Below, piece by piece: positions 1 through 8,746 of a DNA stretch of 64,000 bases (positions are counted from its first letter, which is position 1; every line of letters begins with the position of its first letter). The stretch lies in contig CAADVS010000038.1 of the NCBI GenBank assembly GCA_900752545.1, positions 27,270 through 91,269 on the forward strand. Direction: 5' to 3'. This DNA comes from an uncultured Collinsella sp. (GTDB lineage: Bacteria > Actinomycetota > Coriobacteriia > Coriobacteriales > Coriobacteriaceae). Both the position numbers and the translations under genes were made by a program. The notes under the pieces were generated by a model, which worked only from the letters and a program-made list of their open reading frames with translations, had not been told where the DNA came from and ran no database searches.

Positions 1-335
1 TGCACACCCGCGGCTTCTCGACCTATATGGACGATTTTGGCACCGGTCAGTCCACGCTCGCGATGCTCAAGAACGTCAACGTCGACGTCATCAAGCTCGA
101 CCGCACCTTTGTGCCCACCGACCGCGATCAAGGCCGCAGCGCGCAGATCGTGTCATCGATGCTCGAGATGGCGCAGTCGCTCCATCTGCCCATTGTAATC
201 GAAGGCGTCGAGACAGATGAGCAGGCGAACATGCTACGCCACATGGGTGCCCGCTACGCTCAGGGCTTCCTCTACTACCGCCCCATGCCGGCGAAGGATT
301 TTGAGGCATTGCTCGATGGTGGCAATAACAACTGA
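1..335 (+). CDS. EAL-domain c-di-GMP phosphodiesterase, C-terminal part (cut by window edge)
   Basis: This is the last ~110 residues of an EAL domain, which hydrolyses cyclic-di-GMP. The reading frame is open from base 3, so the gene starts outside the window. Visible motifs are the metal-site loop DDFGTGQSTL, the lysine motif VIKLDRTF, the glutamate motif IVIEGVET and the terminal AQGFLYYRPMP with its conserved QGF. All active-site segments that should lie in this half are present, so the enzyme is probably active. It ends about 130 bases before a GGDEF gene on the same strand, so enzymes for breaking down and making the same messenger are neighbours. Whether the missing N-terminus carries a sensor or a GGDEF domain cannot be seen. 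Confidence 0.9.
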   Translation, partial: HTRGFSTYMDDFGTGQSTLAMLKNVNVDVIKLDRTFVPTDRDQGRSAQIVSSMLEMAQSLHLPIVIEGVETDEQANMLRHMGARYAQGFLYYRPMPAKDFEALLDGGNNN

Positions 336-397
336 TACGCTCGCGCGCAAAACGCCACCGTCGAAGGGGGCATTTGTCTCCATTAGCTAACTTATTA

Positions 398-420
398 CCC
401 CAATTCAAACCGAATTGGGG
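398..420. repeat. Inverted repeat between the EAL and GGDEF genes
   Basis: A perfect 9-bp inverted repeat (CCCCAATTC / GAATTGGGG) with a 5-base loop sits about 60 bases after the EAL stop and before the GGDEF ribosome binding site. There is no clear T-run on either side, so it may be a weak terminator or an operator. Confidence 0.5.
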
Positions 421-462
421 ATATGATACAAACCGTTGTTCCGCCCAAGGAGGTTATCCATC

Positions 463-1992
463 ATGAACGAGTCATATCGCCTGGGTGAGCAATCGATTAT
501 TGCCTATCTTCAGCGACTTGCGAATGGCATCTCGACCGCCGAACTCGATGTTGCCGCGCTGCCTGCTGAGCTGCGCGCCGTTGGCGAGCAACTGCAAAAG
601 ACGCATGCCATCCTGCAACAAGAGCGCCGGCTGCTTGAGAGCAACGCCTATATCGACCCGCTCACCAACTTGGGCAACCGCGGCGGACTCGACCGTCACG
701 TCGAGCAACTCTGGCACAAAGGTGACCCCTTCACCTGCGCCTATATTGACATCGACCATCTCAAACATTGCAATGATAGGTTTGGCCACGCCGAAGGCAA
801 TCGCTATATTCTGAGCATCTGCCGCACGCTCTCCGAAACCATGGAGCACGATGAGATGCTGTTCCGCATCGGTGGAGACGAGTTTGTGCTCATCTCGCTC
901 TCCGCAAACGAGACCGAACTCGAGCAGCGCTTGGAGCGGGTACGTGCCGGGCTGATCGAGGCGAGCTCAAGTGGCAAGGCGCCCATGATCGCCAGCTTTA
1001 GCTTTGGCTGCTCGCGCGTCGATCCACTTGCCGGCGACACGCGTCGCCAGATGACGATGGATGCCGATCGCAAGATGTATCGCTATAAGCTTATGCATCG
1101 TGTGCAGCAACCGAAAGACAATGACGCGCCGCAACGCCCAATCGTCGATCAGCTTCCCTGCAACGACCGGGTGTTCCAAGCGATCTCCATGAGCTCCGAG
1201 ACGCGCTATCCGTTCATCCTTAACCTCGATACGGGAGAATCGCAATGGTCGGTTAACGCCGTGCGCGATTTTGACCTGCCCTCCCAGCACCCTTTTAACT
1301 CACTCGACATGTGGCTCGCCCGCGTTCATCCCGAGGACCGCGACAACGTACGCGCCGAGCTCGACATGGTGATAAACGGCACGTGGCACTTCCCCTACAT
1401 GCAGTATCGCGTAATGGATGCCACCGGAAAATACGTGCTTTGCGACTGCACAGGTTACCGCTTGGACGGCACCGATACCGAGCCCAGCATGTATGTGGGC
1501 ACTATCATCAACCGAAGCTTGGCAGATACGACCGACTCGGTAACGGGCCTGGGCGATGTCCACGCGCTGGTCAACGCTATTGGAGAGATGCGCCGCGTGG
1601 CGCGCGAGGCAGGCTTTATTGCCATTAAGGTCGACGATATCGCCGAAGTCAATGCCCGCTTTGGATTCGATGCAGGCGACCGCGTGCTCGCCGAAAGTGC
1701 CGCCTGCCTCATGGATTGTTCGCGCGGCAAGGGTCGCCTGTTCCGCTCGACGGGACCAATGTTCGTGGCGCTTTTCGATGAGCTCGGCCCCGAGGCAATC
1801 GACGAGCTCGCAAACGAAATCGAACGATTCCTGGGTTCTCCCGTGCTCATCGGCTCGCTTGAATATCAGCCGCCCATTCGCGTGGCCACGCTCCATCTGA
1901 ACAGCGTTGACCGACAGCCCGTTTCCATTTTGAACGAGCTCAAAGCGTTGCTCGGTAAAGCCGTGCAGGTTCCAGGTACCAAACTGGATTAG
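463..1992 (+). CDS. GGDEF-PAS-GGDEF diguanylate cyclase-like protein
   Basis: Start chosen at the ATG preceded by AAGGAGG nine bases upstream; an in-frame TTG at 436 lies before that site and is unlikely. The protein has 509 residues. An N-terminal helical stretch leads to a first GGDEF domain (about 60-220) with intact FRIGGDEFVLI, the signature of an active diguanylate cyclase making cyclic-di-GMP from GTP. A PAS-3-like sensor domain follows (about 240-350, with ARVHPEDRDNV), then a second GGDEF-like domain (about 360-500) whose signature is replaced by RSTGPMFVAL and is therefore probably inactive or only binds nucleotide. No membrane segment is visible, so it should be cytosolic. The neighbouring EAL gene could act on its product. 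Confidence 0.9.
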   Translation: MNESYRLGEQSIIAYLQRLANGISTAELDVAALPAELRAVGEQLQKTHAILQQERRLLESNAYIDPLTNLGNRGGLDRHVEQLWHKGDPFTCAYIDIDHLKHCNDRFGHAEGNRYILSICRTLSETMEHDEMLFRIGGDEFVLISLSANETELEQRLERVRAGLIEASSSGKAPMIASFSFGCSRVDPLAGDTRRQMTMDADRKMYRYKLMHRVQQPKDNDAPQRPIVDQLPCNDRVFQAISMSSETRYPFILNLDTGESQWSVNAVRDFDLPSQHPFNSLDMWLARVHPEDRDNVRAELDMVINGTWHFPYMQYRVMDATGKYVLCDCTGYRLDGTDTEPSMYVGTIINRSLADTTDSVTGLGDVHALVNAIGEMRRVAREAGFIAIKVDDIAEVNARFGFDAGDRVLAESAACLMDCSRGKGRLFRSTGPMFVALFDELGPEAIDELANEIERFLGSPVLIGSLEYQPPIRVATLHLNSVDRQPVSILNELKALLGKAVQVPGTKLD

Positions 1993-2066
1993 CACCGCGC
2001 CCGCACCGCCTCCCCCATCGTGCGATAATCCTCTGCAGAAGTCACCAACAGCAGAGGGAGTTTGTG

Positions 2067-2690
2067 ATGAAGGTTCTTTTGGTCAATGGCAGTCCCAAGG
2101 CAAACGGCAACACCGCCCGCGCACTCGCCGAAGTCGCCGAGCAACTCAACGCCGAGGGTATCGATACCGAGGTGTTCCAGCTGGGCGCCAAGCCCATTCG
2201 CGACTGCATTGGCTGTGGCCAGTGCGGCAAGCTCGATTGCCGCTGCACCTTTGACGACGATGTGGTGAACGAGCTGATCGCTGCCGCCGAGCAGGCAGAT
2301 GGCTTTGTCTTTGGCTCCCCCGTCTACTATGCGCATCCCAGCGGACGCATCCTCTCGGCTCTCGACCGCGCATTCTATGCTGGCAGCAAGGCCTTTGCGC
2401 ACAAGCCGGGTGCCGCGGTCGCCGTCGCCCGCCGTGGCGGCACGTCGACCACCTTCGATGTACTCAACAAGTACTTCACTATCAACCAGATGCCCGTGGT
2501 GGCCTCCACGTACTGGAACAACGTCTTTGGTGCCATGCCGGGCGAGGCCACCCAGGACGCCGAGGGCCTGGCCACCATGCGAAACATCGGCAAAAACATG
2601 GCCTGGCTCCTGCGCTGTATCGAGGCAGGACAGGCCGCCGGTATCAACGCACCCGAGGCAGATCGAGCAACGACCAACTTCATTCGATAG
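2067..2690 (+). CDS. NADPH-dependent FMN reductase / flavodoxin-fold protein
   Basis: A 207-residue flavodoxin-fold protein. The FMN phosphate loop is GSPKANGNT near the N-terminus, and FGSPVYYAHPSGRI is the second flavin-contact segment. A cysteine cluster at CIGCGQCGKLDCRC (residues ~50-63) resembles iron-sulfur flavoproteins, so a redox role with FMN and perhaps an Fe-S cluster is likely. The ATG at 2067 follows AGAGGGAG; an overlapping GTG at 2064 is less well placed. It ends 11 bases before the ArsC-like gene, so the two are probably co-transcribed. The substrate is unknown. Confidence 0.85.
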   Translation: MKVLLVNGSPKANGNTARALAEVAEQLNAEGIDTEVFQLGAKPIRDCIGCGQCGKLDCRCTFDDDVVNELIAAAEQADGFVFGSPVYYAHPSGRILSALDRAFYAGSKAFAHKPGAAVAVARRGGTSTTFDVLNKYFTINQMPVVASTYWNNVFGAMPGEATQDAEGLATMRNIGKNMAWLLRCIEAGQAAGINAPEADRATTNFIR

Positions 2691-2701
2691 AGCGGCGGAG
2701 C

Positions 2702-3043
2702 ATGAATATCCAGATTTTTGGAACCAAAAAGTCTTTCGATACCAAGAAGGCCCAGCGCTATTTTAAGGAGCGCCGCATTAAGGTGCAGTTTATTGACCTT
2801 AGGGAAAAGGAGATGAGCAAGGGCGAGCTCACGAGCGTGATGCAGGCGGTCGGCGGCATCGACAAGCTGCTCAACCCCAAGGCCAAGGACGAGGAGACGC
2901 TCGCGCTCATCCAGCACCTTACCCCTAGCCAGCGCTTCGACAAACTGCTCGAAAACCAGCAGGTTCTAGCCGAACCCATCGTGCGCAACGGCAAAAAGGC
3001 CACTGTCGGTTATTGCCCCGATGTATGGGGAGCCTGGGAGTAG
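2702..3043 (+). CDS. ArsC/Spx-family thioredoxin-fold protein lacking the N-terminal cysteine
   Basis: 113 residues with the ArsC/Spx/YffB-like fold: beta strand IQIFGT, helix DTKKAQRYF, FIDLREKEMSKGEL, a DKLLNPKAK loop and the conserved AEPIVRNGKKATVGY segment near the end. In ArsC and Spx a cysteine (or CxxC) sits right after the first strand. Here the stretch reads GTKKSFDTKKA, with serine where cysteine is expected, and the only cysteine is near the C-terminus (GYCPD). Classical thiol chemistry is therefore doubtful. It follows the flavodoxin-like gene by 11 bases, with a modest GCGGAG ribosome site. Confidence 0.75.
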   Translation: MNIQIFGTKKSFDTKKAQRYFKERRIKVQFIDLREKEMSKGELTSVMQAVGGIDKLLNPKAKDEETLALIQHLTPSQRFDKLLENQQVLAEPIVRNGKKATVGYCPDVWGAWE

Positions 3044-3129
3044 CCTGTGTTATTTGCCGGCGCGTGGGTATAAGAGCAGGCGTTTGGCATAAGATTCAAC
3101 TGTAAGCCATGTCTAACAAAGGAGGGCAC

Positions 3130-4260
3130 ATGCCCAACAAACCCGTGAAGATCATCATGCTTACCGGATACCTCGGTGCCGGCAAGACCACGCTGCTCAA
3201 CCACATCCTCGCTAACGACGGCAGCATCCGCGCCGCCGTGATCGTCAACGATATCGGCGAGATCAATGTCGACGCCAGTCTTATCGCCGACGGCGGCCTT
3301 TCCGAGACCGACGACCTCATCCCGCTCACCAACGGCTGCATCTGCTGCACGCTTTCGGACGACCTGGCCAACCAGCTGCAGGGCATTGCCGATTCGGGCA
3401 AGTTCGACTACATCATCATCGAGGCATCGGGTATTTGCGAGCCTATCCCCATCGCCTACACCATCTCGAGCTTCTGCGACGAGGCCAAGGTGGGCGGCGA
3501 GCCCAAGCTCGCGCTCGACAACATCGTGGCCGTGGTCGACTGCGCCCGCATGTACGACGAGTTCAACGGCGGTCGCGACCTGCTGGCTGAGGATATCGAC
3601 GAGGACGACATCGAAAGCCTGCTCATCCAGCAAATCGAGTTCTGCTCCACGCTGATCCTTAACAAGACCGATACCGTGACGCCCGAGCAGATCGCCGAGC
3701 TCAAGGCCATCGTGCGCAGCCTGCAGAAGGACGCCGTGATCGTCGAGGCCCAAAACGGCGAGGTCCCCATGGAGGAGCTGCTCGATACCGACCGCTTCGA
3801 CTTTATGCGCGCCTACAACTCCGCCGCCTGGATCGAGGCCATGGAGCATCCCGAGGAGCACGACGACCCCGAAGTGCTCGAGTACGACATCGAGACCTTT
3901 GTGTACTCGCGCCGCAAGCCGTTTGACCTGCAGAAGTTCACTGATTTTGTTGAGCAGGAGTGGCCCGACGAGGTCATCCGCGTCAAGGGTCCGCTGTGGC
4001 AGACCGGTGATCCGGACATGTGCTACATGTTTGAGCAGGCCGGCCACCAGATGCGCCTGATGGAGAACGGCCTGTTCGTTGACTCCGCGCCCGAGGGCGA
4101 GAAGCAGAAGATCATCGACGAGAACCCCGAGATCATGCAAATTTGGGACGACGAGACGGGCGACCGCATGACGAGCCTGTGCATCATCGGCCGTCACATG
4201 GACAAGGACGCGCTCATCGCCTCCCTCGATGCCTGCCTGACCGACTGGCACCGCGCCTAG
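3130..4260 (+). CDS. CobW/COG0523-family GTPase, putative metallochaperone
   Basis: 376 residues. G3E P-loop GTPase with Walker A GYLGAGKTTLLNHIL, a switch region VNDIGEINVDASLI, the metal-binding GCICCTLSDDL (CxCC), IIEASGICEP and the guanine-specificity NKTD. The C-terminal half contains the CobW_C-like beta domain, rich in Asp and Glu. Family members deliver zinc or cobalt to client enzymes or maturation factors at the cost of GTP. The ATG at 3130 directly follows AAAGGAGGG; an upstream in-frame ATG at 3109 precedes that site and was rejected. A strong terminator follows at 4301. No metal-regulated operator was identified. Confidence 0.88.
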   Translation: MPNKPVKIIMLTGYLGAGKTTLLNHILANDGSIRAAVIVNDIGEINVDASLIADGGLSETDDLIPLTNGCICCTLSDDLANQLQGIADSGKFDYIIIEASGICEPIPIAYTISSFCDEAKVGGEPKLALDNIVAVVDCARMYDEFNGGRDLLAEDIDEDDIESLLIQQIEFCSTLILNKTDTVTPEQIAELKAIVRSLQKDAVIVEAQNGEVPMEELLDTDRFDFMRAYNSAAWIEAMEHPEEHDDPEVLEYDIETFVYSRRKPFDLQKFTDFVEQEWPDEVIRVKGPLWQTGDPDMCYMFEQAGHQMRLMENGLFVDSAPEGEKQKIIDENPEIMQIWDDETGDRMTSLCIIGRHMDKDALIASLDACLTDWHRA

Positions 4261-4300
4261 GTTTATCCAAGCGGGCATTTTTCCGCCTATGTAACTGCCA

Positions 4301-4336
4301 AACCACCACGAAGGTGCCCTTCGTGGTGGTTTTTCG
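4301..4336 (+). terminator. Rho-independent terminator after the CobW gene
   Basis: A 14-bp stem (AACCACCACGAAGG paired with CCTTCGTGGTGGTT) with a 3-base loop is followed by TTTTT, about 40 bases after the CobW stop and just before the TrmL ribosome site. Confidence 0.88.
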
Positions 4337-4355
4337 TTCTGAGCCAAGGAGATTC

Positions 4356-4955
4356 ATGTTCAACATTGTGCTGTATGCGCCCGAGATTCCGGCCAATACG
4401 GGCAATATCGGCCGCACCTGCGTGGTTACCGGCACCCGCCTGCATCTGGTGGAGCCGCTGGGGTTTTCGCTCGACGACAAGACGGTACGTCGCGCCGGCC
4501 TGGGCTACTGGCAAAACTTGGACGTGACGACCTATGCCGGCTGGGAGGACTTCCTTGCGCGCAATGACCTCTCCCCTGCCGACGAACGCCTGCATCTGCT
4601 GACCAAAAAGGCACGCCGCACCTATGCGCAGAGTACCTACCGCGATGGCGACTACTTGGTCTTTGGCAGCGAGAGCTCGGGCATTCCCGAGGAGCTACTC
4701 GCTGCAGCGCCCACGTGCTGCGAGCGCATCCCGATGCTGCGCGATTGCGATTCGCTTGACAACGCCGAGGCCTGGGAAACCCACGAGGAATCGCTGGGGC
4801 ATACCGAGGACAGCCACGAGGCCATCCTTCAACAGGACATCTGCGGCAACTTCGTCAATCCGAACGACTACCGCATCAGCGCACTCAACCTCTCCAACAG
4901 CGCCGCCATCGTCCTCTACGAGGCTCTGCGCCAAACAGGCTTTCCGGGAATGTGA
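4356..4955 (+). CDS. trmL: tRNA (cytidine/uridine-34-2'-O)-methyltransferase TrmL
   Basis: SPOUT-class 2'-O-methyltransferase acting on the wobble base of tRNA-Leu. Motif 1 is PANTGNIGRTC, motif 2 is LVFGSESSGIPEELL, and motif 3 is ALNLSNSAAIVLYEALRQ, which form the knotted SAM site. The start is the ATG six to ten bases after AAGGAG; the longer upstream reading frame overlaps the CobW gene and the terminator. At 199 residues it is about 45 longer than typical TrmL. The extra acidic stretch (about residues 125-172, from DCDSLDNAEAW to VNPNDYRI) lies between motifs 2 and 3. Its final codons ATG TGA lie inside an intergenic palindrome. Confidence 0.9.
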   Translation: MFNIVLYAPEIPANTGNIGRTCVVTGTRLHLVEPLGFSLDDKTVRRAGLGYWQNLDVTTYAGWEDFLARNDLSPADERLHLLTKKARRTYAQSTYRDGDYLVFGSESSGIPEELLAAAPTCCERIPMLRDCDSLDNAEAWETHEESLGHTEDSHEAILQQDICGNFVNPNDYRISALNLSNSAAIVLYEALRQTGFPGM

Positions 4956-4980
4956 CAAAGGAACTTTCCCTTTGTTACAT
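4950..4980. repeat. Stop-codon-overlapping palindrome, copy a
   Basis: ATGTGACAAAGG and its near-perfect complement (one mismatch) flank a 7-base loop. The element contains the TrmL stop codon TGA. It belongs to a family with copies at 6205, 9933, 14816 and 41472. Confidence 0.8.
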
Positions 4981-5041
4981 TCAAGCGCCACGCCGATGGC
5001 ACGCACGCCTAATTGATGCTCTAGATAAAGAGCCCTCATTT

Positions 5042-5078
5042 TTAATCAGAATTAACTAAAGTAAAATGAAGTTAAACG
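5042..5078 (+). promoter_or_regulatory. 10-bp-period TTAA array upstream of ATPase paralogue 1
   Basis: TTAA-like units begin at 5042, 5052, 5062 (degenerate TAAA) and 5072, an exact 10-bp period (TTAATCAGAA, TTAACTAAAG, TAAAATGAAG, TTAAACGGCG). TTAACT and AGTTAA also form an inverted pair. The array ends about 20 bases before the start codon. It is AT-rich in a GC-rich setting and may also hold the promoter. Confidence 0.5.
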
Positions 5079-5099
5079 GCGGTGTGAAAGGAGAGCCTT

Positions 5100-6200
5100 G
5101 TGAAATACCTCGAAAACCCGTTTACCCCTAGTTTTGGTGAGGTTCCTGCCCATCTCGCTGGCAGACAACAGATTATTCGGGATTTGGACCGTGCCTTCTT
5201 GAGCCAGCGCAGGCGCCCAGAATTGACCTCGATCTTCTCGGGCGCGCGTGGAACCGGTAAAACCGCTCTCATGTCGTCGCTCGCGACAAGGGCGGAATCC
5301 CACGGCTGGATAGCCGTAAAGACGACCGCGCTCCCGGGAATGCTTGAGGAAATCGAGCTCGGGACGAAACGTGCCGCAGCCCATCTCATCGACTCGTCCA
5401 CCCACTTCGAAGTCACCGGCCTCGGAATTGCACCGCTCGGCAGCATCGAGGTCAATCGCGTTCACGATGCCTCAACCTGGCGTTATCGCATGAGCGACAT
5501 CATCGACCAGCTCAACGAGGCGGGCACCGGTCTGCTCGTCACGGTTGACGAGGTGGACCCGACACTCGACGAGATGATTCAGCTTGCAGCGACGTATCAG
5601 CACTTTGTGACCGATGGGAAACGCGTCGCCCTGCTCATGGCGGGACTTCCCAACAACGTCTCGACGTTGCTGAACCACAAGACGGTCTCGTTCCTTCGCC
5701 GCGCCCAACAATATCATCTGGGTCGCATTGCCGACTATGACGTACGCGAGGCCTTGATTCGCACAATTCAGGAAAACGATCGCCTGGCAGATGCTGAGGG
5801 AATCGATAGAGCCGTTCGCTCGATCTCTGGTTTTCCCTTCCTATTGCAACTCGTAGGCTACCGTGCCTGGGATCTCACAAGCGATTCGAAGGAAATCTCG
5901 TCACGCGACTTTGACCTGGGAATCAAAATCGCGCGTGACGAGATGGACGACCGAATCCTTGCGGCAACCTATCGGGAACTCACTGCAGAGGACAAGCGAT
6001 TCCTCATCGCCATGCTCGATGACGAGGAAGAGTCCACCACCGCTGACCTTGTCGAGCGCCTTAAGCGTTCGCCGCAGCAGGTCTCCCGCTACCGACGCCG
6101 CATGATAGATGCCGGCATCATTGGAGAACGCGGGCGCGGAATCGTCGCTTTTGAATTGCCATTCTTCCGCGACTATCTCGCCGCTCAGTGCGTGAAATAG
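5100..6200 (+). CDS. ATPase with C-terminal winged helix, paralogue 1 (ATPase_2-like)
   Basis: 366 residues, GTG start after AAAGGAG. The N-terminus NPFTPSFGEVPAHLAGR is shared with the gene at 59475. Walker A GARGTGKT lies at residues 48-55 and Walker B LLVTVDEVD at about 145-153. A conserved FLRRAQQYHLGRI segment follows in the ATPase lid, then SGFPFLLQLVGYRAWD. The last ~70 residues look like a winged helix-turn-helix, with SRYRRRMIDAGIIGERGRGI as the probable recognition helix and wing. The architecture resembles the archaeal-type ATPase_2/MalT-like STAND group. The biochemical role is unknown; DNA binding by the C-terminus is inferred. A 10-bp-period repeat lies directly upstream. It stands alone between TrmL and a palindrome shared with the convergent UvrA-like gene. 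Confidence 0.8.
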   Translation: MKYLENPFTPSFGEVPAHLAGRQQIIRDLDRAFLSQRRRPELTSIFSGARGTGKTALMSSLATRAESHGWIAVKTTALPGMLEEIELGTKRAAAHLIDSSTHFEVTGLGIAPLGSIEVNRVHDASTWRYRMSDIIDQLNEAGTGLLVTVDEVDPTLDEMIQLAATYQHFVTDGKRVALLMAGLPNNVSTLLNHKTVSFLRRAQQYHLGRIADYDVREALIRTIQENDRLADAEGIDRAVRSISGFPFLLQLVGYRAWDLTSDSKEISSRDFDLGIKIARDEMDDRILAATYRELTAEDKRFLIAMLDDEEESTTADLVERLKRSPQQVSRYRRRMIDAGIIGERGRGIVAFELPFFRDYLAAQCVK

Positions 6201-6204
6201 GCAT

Positions 6205-6239
6205 CAATGAGGCAAAGGGGCTGTCCCTTTGCCTCATTG
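6205..6239. repeat. Perfect 15-bp hairpin between convergent genes, palindrome copy b
   Basis: CAATGAGGCAAAGGG and CCCTTTGCCTCATTG pair perfectly around a 5-base loop. It lies 4 bases after the ATPase stop and 1 base from the UvrA-like stop, so it could act as a bidirectional transcription barrier although there is no T-run. Confidence 0.85.
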
Positions 6240-6240
6240 T

Positions 6241-8745
6241 CTATAGGTAGCGACCGGTAATGCTCTTGGAGCAGGCCGCGATGTCGCCTGGCGTACCGGC
6301 GCAGACGATTTGCCCGCCGGCGCCACCACCGCCCGGGCCCATGTCGATCACGTAATCGGCGTTACGGATAAGGTCGAGATCGTGCTCGATCACGATAACC
6401 GTGGCGCCCTTGGCAACGAGACCGTCAAACACGTTCAGCAGCACCTGAACATCGAGCGGATGTAGTCCAATCGTGGGCTCGTCGAACACGAATACGGCAT
6501 CATCCTGCACGCGGCCCATCTCGCTCGCAAGCTTAAGACGCTGTGCCTCGCCGCCCGAAAGCGCCGGCGTGGGCTCACCAAGCGTGAGATAGCCCAATCC
6601 CAGGTCGTGCAAGGTCTGCAAGCGCGTCTGAACTTTCTTGAGTCCCAGCGTGGCGTCGATAGCCTCGTCCACACTCATGTCCATGAGCTGCGGCAACGTA
6701 AGCAGGCTCCCGTCCTTGCCCTCGCGATGGATATGCGAAGCCGCGTCTGCATAACGTGAGCCGCGACATGCCGGGCAAACGATCTCGACATCGGGCAAAA
6801 ACTGCACGTCGAGCGATATCGAACCCGTGCCATCGCACGTGGGGCAGCGCAAGGCACCGGTGTTGTAGCTAAAGGCACCTGCCTTGTAGCCGGCTGCCTT
6901 GGCCTCGGACGTACGGGCGAAGGCGCGGCGCAATTCATCATGGATGTCGGCATAGGTCGCTACCGTCGAGCGAACGTTGGCGCCGATGGGCGTGGCGTCA
7001 ATCAGATTGGCGCGGGCAATGCCTTCGGCATCGACCCAGCGCACGTGCCCCGGCAGGCGCTCGCCGGCTGCCTGCGCCTTAAGCGCCGGGATGAGCGTCT
7101 CAAGCACCAACGTCGTCTTACCCGAACCCGAAACGCCCGTCACCGCAACGAGACGGCCGCGCGGGATATCGACCTCGAGCGGCTTGACGGTATGGATGGT
7201 ATCGGTCGCCATACGGATATGACCCTGGTCGAACATTTCGTCGTCAGCCACTTGCGGGCGCAAGCGCTTGGGCTCGGCGCGCAAAAACGGCGCGATACGG
7301 CTGCCCCGCGATTGTTCGACCTCGCCTACCGTACCGGCGGCGATCACGTTGCCGCCACCTGCTCCGGCAACGGGGCCCATCTCAACCAGATAATCAGCCT
7401 CGGCCAGCACGCGCGTGTCGTGGTCGACAACAACCACGGTGTTGCCGTCATCCACCAGATCGCGCATCACGCCCACCAAGCCGTCGACATTGGCGGGATG
7501 CAAGCCGATCGAAGGCTCGTCCAGCACATAAAGCACACCTGTCGATCGATTACGCACCACGCGGGCAAGCTGCACGCGCTGGCGCTCACCCGTGGAGAGC
7601 GTGGCACCGGCGCGGTCGAGTGAAAGGTAATCGAGTCCCAGGTCGACTAGACGACGGGCCGCGCTCAAAAACGAATCGCAGATATCCGTCGCCATGGGCC
7701 GCATCTCGGACGGCAAGGATGCGGGCACCCCGCGCACCCACTCAATCGCCTCGCCCAGCGTCATAGCCGCCGCCTGCGCCAGATTGATACCGCGCACCTG
7801 GGGCTGGCGTGCAGCCTCGGAGAGACGCGTGCCGCCGCAATCGCGGCATGGGCCCTCGCGCAAAAAGCGCGCAACGCGTTTTAAGCCCTTATCGTCCTTG
7901 ACCTTGGCGAGCGCATTCTCGACGGTATAGACGGCGTTGTAATAGGTAAAGTCGAGCGGCGTGGCGCCCTCGCCGTTTTTGGGAACGTAGAGAATGTGCT
8001 TCTTAACCGCCGGACCGTGGAACACGATATCGCGCTCTTGAGGCGTGAGCTGGTTAAACGGCACGTCGGTGCGCACGCCCATCTCGCCTGCCACCTGCTT
8101 CATCAGATCCCACATGAGCGTGCCCCAAGGAAGCACCGCGCCCTCGTTGATAGTCTTCGACTCATCGGGCACCAGGCTCGCTTCGTCCACCTCGCGCATA
8201 ACGCCTGTGCCGCCACAAGTGGGACACGCGCCGCCGCTATTGAAAGCCAAATCCTCGGCACTCGGCGCGTAGAACTCGCGGTCGCATGTCGGACACGTGA
8301 GCGACAGGCCTGCGGCCACGTTAAGGCTCGGCTCCACGCGCGCCCCGCAGTGCGGGCACACGTGATGGGCGCAGCGGCTAAAGAGCAGACGCAGGCTATT
8401 GTTGAGCTCGGTCATGGTGCCAAAAGTGGAACGCACGCCCGGCACGCTGGGGCGCTGGTGCAGCGCGAGCGCCGCCGGTACGTGCAGCACCTCGTCCACT
8501 TGGGCGTGCTCGGCCTGCGTCAGACGACGGCGGGTATAGGTGCTGAGCGCCTCCAGGTAACGACGCGAGCCCTCGGCATAAAGAACCCCCAGCGCCAGCG
8601 AGCTCTTGCCCGAACCCGACACGCCGGCAATACCCACGAGCTTTCCCAGCGGAATATCGATATCGACGTCCTTGAGGTTATGGACACGCGCACCACGCAC
8701 CTCGATAGCCTGCGGGCTCATCTTCTGTTCTGTCACCTTTATCAC
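6241..8745 (-). CDS. UvrA-like ABC ATPase (short UvrA paralogue)
   Basis: 834 residues, about 100 shorter than canonical UvrA (~940). Two ABC ATPase halves are present: Walker A GVSGSGKSSLALGVLYAEG and GVSGSGKTTLVLETLIPAL, ABC signatures LSTGERQRVQLARV and LSGGEAQRLKLASE, plus zinc-binding CPHCG/CPTC, CPTCGGTG and CPTCDGTGS. This class is often annotated excinuclease subunit A, but short versions also include drug self-resistance proteins, so a repair role should not be assumed. The GTG start is 1 base after the stop of the ATPase gene at 8747, implying translational coupling; an ATG at 8721 is an alternative. The pairing with an ATPase/winged-helix gene is notable. Confidence 0.85.
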   Translation of the reverse strand: MIKVTEQKMSPQAIEVRGARVHNLKDVDIDIPLGKLVGIAGVSGSGKSSLALGVLYAEGSRRYLEALSTYTRRRLTQAEHAQVDEVLHVPAALALHQRPSVPGVRSTFGTMTELNNSLRLLFSRCAHHVCPHCGARVEPSLNVAAGLSLTCPTCDREFYAPSAEDLAFNSGGACPTCGGTGVMREVDEASLVPDESKTINEGAVLPWGTLMWDLMKQVAGEMGVRTDVPFNQLTPQERDIVFHGPAVKKHILYVPKNGEGATPLDFTYYNAVYTVENALAKVKDDKGLKRVARFLREGPCRDCGGTRLSEAARQPQVRGINLAQAAAMTLGEAIEWVRGVPASLPSEMRPMATDICDSFLSAARRLVDLGLDYLSLDRAGATLSTGERQRVQLARVVRNRSTGVLYVLDEPSIGLHPANVDGLVGVMRDLVDDGNTVVVVDHDTRVLAEADYLVEMGPVAGAGGGNVIAAGTVGEVEQSRGSRIAPFLRAEPKRLRPQVADDEMFDQGHIRMATDTIHTVKPLEVDIPRGRLVAVTGVSGSGKTTLVLETLIPALKAQAAGERLPGHVRWVDAEGIARANLIDATPIGANVRSTVATYADIHDELRRAFARTSEAKAAGYKAGAFSYNTGALRCPTCDGTGSISLDVQFLPDVEIVCPACRGSRYADAASHIHREGKDGSLLTLPQLMDMSVDEAIDATLGLKKVQTRLQTLHDLGLGYLTLGEPTPALSGGEAQRLKLASEMGRVQDDAVFVFDEPTIGLHPLDVQVLLNVFDGLVAKGATVIVIEHDLDLIRNADYVIDMGPGGGGAGGQIVCAGTPGDIAACSKSITGRYL

Positions 8746-8746
8746 C

